From: Astropecten irregularis
Lineage: Eukaryota > Echinodermata > Asteroidea > Paxillosida > Astropectinidae
Reading direction: 5' to 3'
Assembly: GCA_963971285.1 (NCBI GenBank)
Contig: OZ020244.1
Location: forward strand, 1,302,001-1,366,000
Length of the DNA stretch: 64,000 nucleotides
Shown here: positions 23,263 to 32,844 of the stretch, in pieces
Layout: every line of letters begins with the position of its first letter
Numbering within the stretch: the first letter of the stretch is position 1
The notes under the pieces: generated by a model
Told to the model about the DNA's origin: nothing
What the model saw: the letters and a program-made list of their open reading frames with translations, nothing else
Databases searched by the model: none
Program-made: the position numbers and the translations under genes

Positions 23263-26200
23263 TCATGACACCTGATTGGTTGCTGTATCTCGCTGCTGAT
23301 CTGTGACTGCCTCTGATTGGCTGCTTGCGTGTCCAGGTTGACCAATCATGACGTCGGCTGTTTTTCCAGTGACGTCCTCACAACAAGTTATGTGTAACGA
23401 CCCATCTCTAAGTGATAAAACAGAACAGGAGGAAAATGGATGAATGCTTGAACAAACTGACAGAGTATGGCTTCCGACTGCTAGCCTAAAATGGACAAAA
23501 CATTTTTGGCAACAGAGAGGTCCAGGTCCAAATATAGGCCAGAAGATCTCAGAGGCCAATTTCATAGAGCTGCTTAAGCACCAAAATTTGTTTAAGCACC
23601 AAAAACCCTTGGTAAATAAAATCAGTTTGCCAGGTCTGGAGTTTGGTTCTGAAAGGGGCAAGGCCACTTTTCCCTTGCAAGGGGCACTTCCATTGGAAAA
23701 TCATAATGTCTATGGAAACATTTGAAGGGGGCACCAAGGCCAAGAACAGGGAAACAAAGGCCATGGCCTCCGTGGCCTCCGTTAAATTCAAGGCTTGTAT
23801 GGATCCCACCGTTTTCGTTATAGCAGCATTAAACTGTATTCCTAGCAAGTGAAACAAGTTGCTGTGAGCTTGCTAGCCTCGAGGACCAAGGTTCAGCAGC
23901 CGATTTCACCAAACTCATCGTATCTTACCATCAATCGTAGGACTTATGATGCATTGCAGCCCTACGTAGAATACGGTGGGTTATCCTTCGTAACTCGAGT
24001 TATGATCGATCGTAGGGCTTTGTGAAATCAACCCAAGGACACAGCTTTCCCAGAGGTGGATTCTTACATCATGATCATGAACTACTCAACGGACTTACCT
24101 TCTATAATGGAAGACGGACGTCACGTGGAAATCTTCTTCGGATTCAGATTCAAGACCATCCAACACAATCTACAAAGGATGGGGAAGAGATATGTCAAAG
24201 CTGATGTTATCCAGATGGATTTCAATGATAGAAGGATGTGATTTAAAAGTAATATCAAACTTTGGATTTTGTCAAAGAAATGCAGATTCATGGCCAAAAT
24301 ATCAAGACAGATACAGTAATAGTCATCTTTGAAAATTTCAGTCCCATACGATGCCCGCTTGTTGAGAAAACAGTGAAAAACAGCCACGAAATGTCTTGCC
24401 CAATAAAACAAACCACCATCACTAACTTCATTTGATATTCATGGTCAGTGAACAGCAGTCAAAGAACAATAGCAAATGATACACAACACATGAACATTTG
24501 TTTGTTAATCCTGTTTATTTTTAAGACAAATGTCATGGTTAGCAAACGTTTGTGCTAAGCGAAATTGGCCGCTAGTAAAGATGTTGTTTAACAGGGTAAG
24601 TCCTTTAAGAAGGTTGGAAGGATTGGTTAGTGTAAGGCATCAAAGAAGTATCTCCTAGTGTAAGCTGAGGGGTAGCATCAGTGGATTCACTGAGTTGGCA
24701 TAGGATAAGGAAAGGTTGACTTCAAGGAAGAACCTGTTCGCCAAGAAGCTTATCTGCTCGTTGAGAAAGGCAACAAATGAATGAAATTCCTCGTCCTACC
24801 TCAGCCAGCAGAGACGACTCCTGAATGGAAGCGCCCTCTAGAGTTTCGTAGACCTGGATACAGATTGACGTTTGGTCTTTGCTAATGTTAAACTCGTGCT
24901 GCCGGCGTATTGGCAGATATGAATACTCCGGAATGACTATGTCAAGATTGGCCTCCTCACTGGAATCTGCAACCTGATTGGTCAAAACAGATATACAGGG
25001 ATGAGTTTGACCAATGATCAAAATGTCTGAAAACAGCTGACAGGGAGCATAAAAAGTCTGATATCTGAAAATCTCTTATACTTTTGTACACAACCTATGA
25101 GGAAAAAAGTCTGAAATCCAAAACAAAAAAGTCTGAAATCAGACTTAAATTTGAGAAATCTCATCCCATGATATATTTGAATCATTGAATGGGCTGAATC
25201 CGTAAACGTCTATGGAGATAGATACAACTATTGGCATGTGGCTTCCATAGGTTTGTGTTGTACTTGTAGCCATAGCCTTATACATGGGGCACAGTCATAA
25301 ACATGGTATGTCTATAAAGCTGAGTTGGTATAAGGGGGTTTACGAAACGGAGGCATAGGCTCAGGCTCAGGCTCCAGCTCTGTCATCCATATGCTGAAAA
25401 TATAGGTTGTGGTTTGTCATTGAAGCTGAAGCTCTGTTTTCCTTTTCAAACTAAAGAATCTACTTCCGAACTGTTGCCAAAAGCCTCTATTTTGATACCC
25501 GTTATTTCGGAATGGATTCATGAAAATGGAGCCGGAGCCTGAGACGAAGCCTGAGCCTTCTTTTCGTAAACACCCTTAGTATGTTCTATACATGAAGTTC
25601 ATGTTCATCAATGGTTGAACTAGTGTGTTACCTTAATGGCTAATGCCTTTGTGCAACAACTGGCGCTAATATCAGCTTCTGTTAGCTGGATACTTTCATC
25701 TCGACTCGTCAACAAGGCAGCCTGGTGGAAAAACAAACGTGAAACACACAAAACAATTAAAGAACAGAGTCATTATCATCAGAGTCTATTAATGCTACAT
25801 AGGCTTGCAAACGAACGAATGAAAGATCCTGCTAGGATTGAAACGTCAGGCCCTCCTAACTATGACCATTTAACCTTTGAGAAAGATCCTGCTAGAATTG
25901 AAACATCAGGCCCTCCTAACTCTGACCATTTAGCCTTTGAGAAAGATCCTGCTAGGATTGAAACATCAGGCCCTCCTAACTCTGACCATTTAACCTTTGA
26001 GAAAGATCCTGCTAGAATTTAAACATCAGGCCCTCCTAACTCTGACCATTTAGCCTTTGAGAAAGATCCTGCTAGAATCGAAACATCAGGCCCTTCTGAA
26101 TCATCTCGATTCTGAGACATGAGTTTCAGACAAGGATTGCCTTCTCAAACTTTGGGCATGTCCTCTCCTGGACATGAACTCTCAAGAATGACGTCCAAGG

Positions 26201-29200
26201 CTGTAGATGCCGAGACAGTCATTACCTCTTTGGCTGCTCCTACTGCAATCACCTCATCAGGACTGATGGTGTCCAGTAACTCAGCCTTAGGGAGGAGGTC
26301 TCTAATCATCTGCTGTAGTTTAGGGATGCGTGTCGATCCACCAACCAATACCACCTGAGGGTTGTAAGGATTCAAAGGCTTTAGACATCTAGCTGTTACG
26401 CATTGATTCTGTGTTATGTGAATCGGTTTGCGGAGACACAATGTAAGAATCGTTCGTACTTTGGGACTTCTATTTCGTTCGCACTTTTCATAAGGTCTCA
26501 ACGTTTTGACTAGCCTGCTCTAGTCTCCTGCTCTAGCCTTCCTGATGATGACTAGAGCAGGCTAGTCGAAACGTTGAGACCTTACGAGAAGTGCGAACGA
26601 AATAGAAGTGGCAAAGTATGAACGATTCTTACATGGTGTTTCCGCAAACCGATCCATATAGCAATTGTTAACATGCAAAGCCTCAAATCTTTCTTAATTC
26701 TGTGTTACTTTGATGGCAGCACTATGGACAACCACCAGGGCTTATTTTTGTGCTTAGCACAAAAATTTGCTACCATGAAATGTTTCTCTTCATAAAAACA
26801 GGATAAACAACCAACTTTCCATGTGCTGTGTTTCACTTGTGATTGTTCTTTGGCTGTCGTTTACTGACTATGAATATCAAATTTTTAATGGTGGTTTGTA
26901 AGTGAGCAAGACATTTTGTGCTAAGCAATTTTTTTGTGCTTAGCAGCTTTGGTACCCCTCTGGAGCAAAATCTATCAACACCTAACCCCGATAACCACAA
27001 GGCATTTGAACTTACAGTACTTACTACCCTGATTAGTCCATGAAAGCAAATGGAAATCCACAAAAACTCTGAGACTGTGTTAGACAAGATTTAGCCTACG
27101 TACCTTGTTGATTTGAGCTGGCGTCATATTTGCCGATGTGATCACACTTTGGATAAGCTGTAGACTCTGCTGGGCGCTGCTGCTGATCAAAGACTCAAAC
27201 TTGCCTCTGGTGGGAGAGGGGAATGAGAGACAAAATGGATATCATCCTCATAAGGATTGAGGCAACAGAGCTGCTTAGAATCAATCAAGCCAGGTACTAG
27301 ATGGCCTAGCCAGACTGAAGTCCTGCCCACATCAAGTCTGCGATGTGACTATTCAATCAGTGGGAGCATGCGCCGCGGCAGCACGTTGCAGCATCTACCT
27401 TCGAGTGGTACTCCTTCGGTCTTCTGATGGCCATCCCCCAGGCAGCCACGTGACCCATCCCCATCTCAGCAATATAACGATCCATCTGATGCAACCAAGT
27501 GTCATGCGGATGTCCTACCGGACGAGTCCTACCAGTAGGTTCTCTCATAGAGAGAATTTGCATGTGACTATTGTTCAGCTTCAAATGGATACTGTGTACT
27601 ACCCATGACCCAAGTTGGATTACAGAAACTGTGCAGAGCCTGAGTAAAGCTGCTTAGAATCAATACAGCCAGGCCACTGGATGCATGCTTGACAAACTGA
27701 AGTCCTGCAAACATCAAGTCTGAGATGCGGCTATTGTTCAGATTCAAATGGATACACTGTACTACCCATGACCCAAGTTGGATTACAGAAGCTGCAGAGC
27801 CTGAGCAAAGCCCAGGCCTGGCTTTTCAGAGGCCAGGCCCGACCTATCAAAGTTTCTCTACCTTACCTTGATATGCTAGTGTGGTAGTCAATACCGTCGT
27901 AGAGGGAGTCAATCGAACATTTGGCTGTTGGTAGAGTTGACAATATATGTTTGCTGACCTCACATGCACTGTGAAGCTTGTTCATAGCACGACCATTGCC
28001 TGAAATGCTGCATTTCCACGTCCTGTTTGGAGAAATGGGAAAAGGTTTGATACTTCCAGTGAGATGTGAATATTTCAAGATGGGCTCCCAAATTGCAGAC
28101 AATGTCGGACCACCATGTGCCTAATTGATATCCCAAAGACTTTAGTTACTAATTGGAGTTGGATTTGAACCTGTGACCAGTGAAATAGTGTTCTGGTGCT
28201 CTACCAACTGAGTAGTGTTCTAGCCAAGCCAGTTGGCACCGGTCGGGGATAGCCGGCACTCAGCCTTTCCAACCGGCACTCGATATGAAAAATCATGTTG
28301 CTGACCGGCACAAAGAATCTCGAAAATCACAGAAAATGCACAAGTTACAACATAAATGTTTCATTGTTTTGCGTTTCCACTGAAAGAACAGTATTAGATT
28401 TGGACTTTTTAAATTGACCAGTGGTCGATTTCACAAAGATTTGCGATTCATGTTTTAGATGAGTTGTCCATGTTTCCATAGCAGCTAGTAATGTGACATC
28501 ACACTTTGCTTAGCAATTAAGATTGATACGATGTTGCGATCTGTTTTAGCCTTTCTTGAAATCGAGCCCTGATCCCAATAACAAAACAGAATATTGCTGA
28601 AATGCTCGAGTACGTACGGACATTTAGCTACCATGTATTATCTTCTGAACCCCAGACGTGAGGGGCGAGAACTTAAGTGAATTTAGCCAGCACTCAAAAT
28701 GGGCTAGCTAGAACCAAATCTTTGATTATTATGCGCTATATAAGTAGATTCATATTATCATTATTATTAAGAAGGCAGATGTGGCATACTGGTTCTTAGG
28801 ATATAAGGATCGATTGTTTACCGTTCAAATTCAGCAGCACAGCTCTTGGCCAGCAAGGATGTAAACGTATCCCCTCCGTAGTTAAGGTCAGTCTGTGATG
28901 CCATTACTCTCAGCATACCGCTGCTCACTTGCATTATACTGGCTGATGAACTTGTACCACCAAGACGATAGACGAGCACATGGCTACACAAAGACAACAA
29001 ATATTTATCAGGATTATTACAAGCTGGTGAAATATAACAAACGGCAAACTCATCAAAAAAGCAGAAATCTGCTAAAATGCAGAGATTTCACACCCCTATA
29101 TTTTATAGGAATGCAACTTGCACTTAACACAAAGAGACGAAATTCAATAACATGAGAGAAGTAATCTTGCCCCCTCCGAATCCTTCATGGTTACACCACG

Positions 29201-32200
29201 CTTTCAAAATGCTACTGAATCGTTCGGACGAACAATCTTTTTTTAAAGACACTAAATCATGATTTGCTTGACAAACCCAGCATCTGATGAACCAAGATTT
29301 CCCATGGTGACTGTTTGCACTGTTTACGAACTGTTGAGTCTATTTTCTGTCTCAAACTCAATACATTTTTTTGGAGGCCTTGCAAATCCTGTACACTGCC
29401 TTTAATACATAGGTCTATTAACATACACCTCTGAAAAGTGTAACATCATTGAAAACACTTGACCAATCCACTACACACTTCATACTCATATATTATTTCT
29501 GTACCTTCTGTCAGCTGACTTCACATCACACATGCCATATGCAAAGGCAGCAGCGCTGGCTTCACTGATGATTCGCAACACACTGAAACCGGCATCAGTT
29601 GCAGCTTGACTACAGTGAAAAGACAAAGGCATACATTATGAGCACATTGTAACCATACAATGTAATCCGAATTTTGAGATTGACAGAATCTTTCAGCTCT
29701 TTTGTTAGTTTGTTCATTTGTTTGTTTGTTTGTTTATTTGTCTGCTTGTGTCTTAAATGATCCTTGGGATATACAGTGGAATGCCACTATAACGAACACA
29801 GCCGCACATAAATTTTTCGTTATAGTGGTCGTTCGTAATAGTGAACAAAGTTCAGCAGGCCTATACATTGTCCATTAGAATTGGGAGCCAAGGATGATGT
29901 TCAGTTTATAAGCCAAATGTTTAGTATAGCAGTGATCGTTATAGCAGCATTTCACTGTAGCTGTATGTGAGTGGTTTCATGGCTTCTGACTGCCAAACGA
30001 GCAAAGATAATTGACTATTAGGGACACCACCAACATAGGACTGGATAGCTCAGTTGGAAGAGCACTGGTACGGTATACTAGATGTCGCAGGTTCGAATCC
30101 TGCTCCAGTCAATTTTTTTTCGTTCACCTGTCAGTGAATCATTCTATGAATAAATAAAGCCTCACTTACCGCAGCACATTCTTCTGTGTGTCAGTGTAAT
30201 CTACAGGTGCTGTTAGTACCACGTTCTTATCATCTCCACTGCCGCCCTGATGAGATGCTATGTCTGTAATCAATAAAACCATCAGGAATGAACGTAAGTC
30301 ATAGGTTTAGAGAGAGAAACTTCCAATACTGGTCAGGCCAAGCCACTGAAAAGACAGGCGAGGCCTGGGCTTTGCCTGGGGTCTTGGGGTCCTATAATCA
30401 CTAGTCTTGACCTATTTATTTCAAGCCCCTGCTCTGTTCTGCGGCTGAGAAGGCGTTTCCCTGAAGCCGACCACTCACANNNNNNNNNNNNNNNNNNNNN
30501 NNNNNNNNNNNNNNNNNNNNNNNNNNNNNNNNNNNNNNNNNNNNNNNNNNNNNNNNNNNNNNNNNNNNNNNNNNNNNNNNNNNNNNNNNNNNNNNNNNNN
30601 NNNNNNNNNNNNNNNNNNNNNNNNNNNNNNNNNNNNNNNNNNNNNNNNNNNNNNNNNNNNNNNNNNNNNNNNNNNNNNNTACACATATGAGGACTGACAA
30701 ACAGACTACTCACCTTCTACCTAGAGTGTGCTTGACATGGCTGATGGTGTTAGACAGGATAACACAGACAAACAATTGTACACACATGAGGACTGACAAA
30801 CAGACTACTCACCTTCTACCAAGAGTGTGCTTGACATGACTGATGGTGTTAGTTAGGATAACACACAGACAAACAATTTGTACACACATGAGGACTGACA
30901 AACAGACTACTCACCTTCTACCTAGAGTGTGCTTGACATGACTGATGGTGTTGATAGCATTCCTGATTTTGCCTTGTTTGGCCGACAAACCAACATCCTG
31001 AAAAAATAAGAGCAAAAGATGCATCGTACTTGAAGAAGCACAAATATCGTAACATCTCTTAGTCTTACATGTAACAAAGTCATTCATTTTATCTTCACTA
31101 TGCATTTAGACCTAAACATGTGAAATCATAGCCTTTTGTCTCCCAACTTTGCAAACTGTGGCAGCTTCAGTCTCAAGAAATGTATTCCAAACATCATAAA
31201 ACAAAGTGGAGTTTTGACCCTACATTGGATTGTAAGACCCATGTCACACGAAGCAAACAGTTCCGAGCAATCAGAATCTCCAAGAAGTAATAGCATTCAT
31301 CTGCACATGTCCGTAGACTTTTCTTGGGGACAGTGAGACACTACCAGAAAAATTACTTTTGGAGTTTAGCAAGATTGTCCTTTTACATGTGGTGTGGCTG
31401 GTTTTCTTTTTTCCCTTACTCCAGTGTCCTGAATAATCAAATCTAACAGTGAATGCGCTGTAGAGGTATTCTACTCTAGATTTATAAAGCAGAACTACTG
31501 ACTGTACCTTGTCACTTCCATTGTATGCAACAATAGCAGGTGTAACTCGATCTCCAGCATCGTTAGCAATGACATCAGTCCTTCCATCCTGAGAAACAAG
31601 AAACAAACTCAATAGATAAGACTAAGAGTAAGACTTTACAAAGATGTACCTGAAATGACATTCCTTAGGCTTAGGCATCTAAACAATATGTTCTATGCAT
31701 GCAATCACACACAACAATTTCACCCAGGTGGGGATACATACATTTGTGTACACGTAGTCCTCTTATGATGCGTCAGGAGTACAACTGGACAAATTAATGA
31801 AAGCTTGGAAAGTGTGCAGCACGCAATTCTATGGCAAACCGCCTTTTTCCCTATTTCTGAGGAAGTACACATTTTCCGCAAATCGAGTTGACAAGTAGAT
31901 AAGCAATGTACTGGTCAAATTTCTGCTTGTAAAAACATAGCGAGTGCAAAGAGGCAACATTTGATGGCATTTCCAATACACACACGCACGCATGCAACAG
32001 CGCAAACATGTTGAAGTTAAACTGTTGACTAACGTTAGTCTAGACTTGCAACAAAAAAAAAGAAAAAAGGCTTGCTTAGTTATGGCAAGTATTTATTTTC
32101 CATCTCCTTATGTCCTATTGTAACTAAACCATTACCGATTGTAAATTATATATGTAATTGTAAAGAACTGCCATTGGCATTGTCAACATGTCAGCTGAAC

Positions 32201-32447
32201 TTGATCGAAGTTAAACTGGCTGGCATGGCTGCGCTGGCCAAGCCAGGAAATGTAAACGAGTGTTCTGAAGTTTTTCCATGTTATTATAACGCACTACACA
32301 TCACCATAGAAGACAGAACCCAAGATTGGCACTATTCACTAACATCCACAACAATGAAAAAAACAATTAATTCCCCGTAAAACGCACCTTGCTTATTGCC
32401 AAACACGTGGTCGAACCGCCGAAATAAATTCCCAAGGAGGCCGCCAT
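23263..32447 (-). CDS. HSPA14: Hsp70-like protein HSPA14, 13 exons placed, one or more missing at the gap
   Basis: HSPA14 is a divergent Hsp70 that, with an MPP11-type J-protein, forms the ribosome-associated complex in mammals. Exons in gene order: 32388-32447, 31508-31588, 30915-30997, [missing], 30170-30263, 29505-29609, 28822-28983, 27867-28022, 27104-27206, 26226-26354, 25632-25721, 24800-24973, 24099-24169, 23263-23407. Phases agree throughout. ATPase motifs: an atypical phosphate-1 loop ([11 protein letters not shown]), [14 protein letters not shown], and phosphate-2 [21 protein letters not shown] begins the short C-terminal domain, and RDGSLHITC is near the end. The C-terminal half is short, as in HSPA14, without the long lid of canonical Hsp70. 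About 55-60 residues expected between exon 3 (ending HTLGR) and [14 protein letters not shown] are absent; the 200-N gap lies there. Start: ATG in AAGATGGCGGCC. A divergent promoter is shared with the MANF gene. Confidence 0.93.
23548..23640. mobile_element. GCTTAAGCAC-family MITE fragment
   Basis: GGCCAATTTCATAGAGCTGC then TTAAGCACCAAAATTTG is the left end of the complete element at 63103-63337. In the last HSPA14 intron. Confidence 0.75.
23897..24038. mobile_element. ~140-bp palindromic MITE (GTCGATTTCAC family)
   Basis: GCCGATTTCACCAAACTCAT to GTGAAATCAACCC. In the last HSPA14 intron, about 60 bases from the donor at 24099. Confidence 0.86.
24245..24395. mobile_element. TTAAAGG MITE, subfamily A, half
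   Basis: AAAAGTAATATCAAACTTTG and TTTGTCAAAGAAATGCAGAT mark the left end. It joins directly to a piece of the GCTTAGCAC family (ATGTCTTGCCCAATAAAACA). HSPA14 intron. Confidence 0.7.
25337..25581. mobile_element. GAGGCTCAGGCTC element, complete
   Basis: GTTTACGAAACGGAGGCATA at the left and GCCTTCTTTTCGTAAACACC at the right; interior CATATGCTGAAAATATAGGT and GAAGCTGAAGCTCTG shared with 56170 and 61418. HSPA14 intron. Confidence 0.8.
25825..26100 (+). repeat. 60-bp minisatellite, third array, about 4.5 units
   Basis: Same core, beginning mid-unit at GAAAGATCCTGC and ending at ATCAGGCCCTTCTGAATC. Lies in the HSPA14 intron between exons 26226-26354 and 25632-25721. Confidence 0.92.
26414..26658. 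mobile_element. Stem-loop MITE, complete hairpin
   Basis: GTGAATCGGTTTGCGGAGAC at the left, GTTTCCGCAAACCGATCC at the right; about 110-base arms nearly complementary along their length. It lies 60 bases upstream (in gene sense) of HSPA14 exon 26226-26354. Confidence 0.88.
26735..26960. mobile_element. GCTTAGCACAAAAATTTGCT family MITE
   Basis: TGCTTAGCACAAAAATTTGC at the left, GCAATTTTTTTGTGCTTAGC at the right; central GTGATTGTTCTTTGGCTG shared with 34390 and 57310. HSPA14 intron. Confidence 0.8.
28150..28225 (-). mobile_element. tRNA-like relic
   Basis: Minus strand CTACTCAGTTGGTAGAGCAC (A box) and CACAGGTTCAAATCCAACTC (B box). HSPA14 intron. Confidence 0.6.
29190..29405. mobile_element. 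TTAAAGG-type MITE matching 6341-6545
   Basis: Ends CCTGTACACTGCCTTTAA; interior TTTTCTGTCTCAAACTCAAT and GGAGGCCTTGCAAAT is the reverse of the left part of the composite element at 6341. HSPA14 intron. Confidence 0.7.
29765..29965. mobile_element. MITE (GGAATGCCACTATAACGAAC family)
   Basis: TACAGTGGAATGCCACTATA at the left and CGTTATAGCAGCATTTCACT at the right, with CCAAGGATGATGTTCAG inside; the same blocks occur at 42175-42350. HSPA14 intron. Confidence 0.75.
29965..30170 (+). mobile_element. tRNA-derived SINE
   Basis: Block GTGGTTTCATGGCTTCTGAC, AAGATAATTGACTATTAGGG, CACCACCAACATA, then a tRNA-like head (30039-30111) and a T-run. The same arrangement occurs reversed at 38380-38600 and partly at 19970-20060. 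HSPA14 intron; the 3' part reaches the exon at 30170. Confidence 0.75.
30039..30111 (+). tRNA. tRNA-like sequence with intact cloverleaf (SINE head or pseudogene)
   Basis: 73 bases fold as a cloverleaf: acceptor stem GACTGGA/TCCAGTC 7 of 7 pairs, D stem GCTC/GAGC, anticodon stem CTGGT/ACTAG with one G-T pair, T stem GCAGG/CCTGC with loop TTCGAAT. The anticodon loop ACGGTAT lacks U33 and would give GGU (Thr), an anticodon rarely used in animal nuclei. A and B boxes are present. Since near copies occur as SINEs, it is probably not a working tRNA. Confidence 0.5.
30480..30679. other. Assembly gap (200 N)
   Basis: Exactly 200 Ns, probably a placeholder of unknown true size. It lies in HSPA14 between exon 3 and the exon at 30170-30263, where about 55-60 conserved residues are missing. 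Its right edge is inside a tandem array that includes part of exon 3. Confidence 0.99.
30680..30960 (-). repeat. ~100-bp tandem repeat containing the end of HSPA14 exon 3
   Basis: Three units start at 30680, 30779 and 30881 (periods 99 and 102). Each begins with ACACA-ATGAGGACTGACAAACAG and carries the exon-3 donor plus the last ~35 coding bases (reading SHVKHTLGR). Only the right-hand unit joins the full exon 3 (30915-30997). The array runs into the N gap, so the copy number is unknown. Confidence 0.9.
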
Positions 32448-32844
32448 CTTGCTTTATGAATAGCGCCACCAATCGGTGACACATTTATCACAGATGTGTC
32501 AAAATGCCGACTACGTCACACGCAGTAATAGACCAATAGCAAGACGACAAATGTATTAGGAAATAAGTCCACGTTGTATATAACATGTGTATTACATGTG
32601 TTACATGTGTACATATACAATTGTGCGTGATTCTTGCGTGATTAGCCGGTGTTTTACTGTAAAAGAAGTGAAAAATGTTGAGGGAAAACCACGATTAAAG
32701 TCAGTAACACGTTAACGTCTGCCTTATTTTTGTGATCGGCCTAACTTTTGATCGAAAAAAGCGACAATCGGACACTTTTTCATTTAGTTTTCGCGACGTA
32801 AATTTGGCTTGTTGAGTTGGCTGTTGATTTGCACTGTTTTCGAT
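32448..32844. promoter_or_regulatory. Divergent promoter between HSPA14 and MANF
   Basis: Only 397 bases separate the two start codons, so both transcription starts must lie here (or inside unseen 5' exons). Visible elements: CCAAT at 32469-32473 and at 32533-32537 (NF-Y type), and TACGTCA at 32512-32518, close to ATF/CREB and UPR (TGACGT) cores on the minus strand. CAAGATGGCGGCC at the HSPA14 start codon matches a YY1 site of the kind found at TATA-less starts. I found no canonical ERSE (CCAAT-N9-CCACG); a lone CCACG lies about 30 bases after the second CCAAT. No MITE was recognised in the interval, unlike most of the non-coding sequence. Function is inferred from position. Confidence 0.7.

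Noticed and set aside
7490..26100. CRISPR-like array
   Set aside because: Eukaryotic DNA; the whole 60-base unit is conserved, with no repeat/spacer division and no cas genes.
30039..30111. Functional tRNA-Thr(GGU)
   Set aside because: U33 is replaced by C, the anticodon is rare in animals, and the sequence belongs to a repeated SINE.
30333..30713. Frames across the gap
   Set aside because: They consist mostly of N.
32448..32844. Canonical ERSE (CCAAT-N9-CCACG)
   Set aside because: Both CCAAT boxes were checked; the base at +9 is not followed by CCACG in either.
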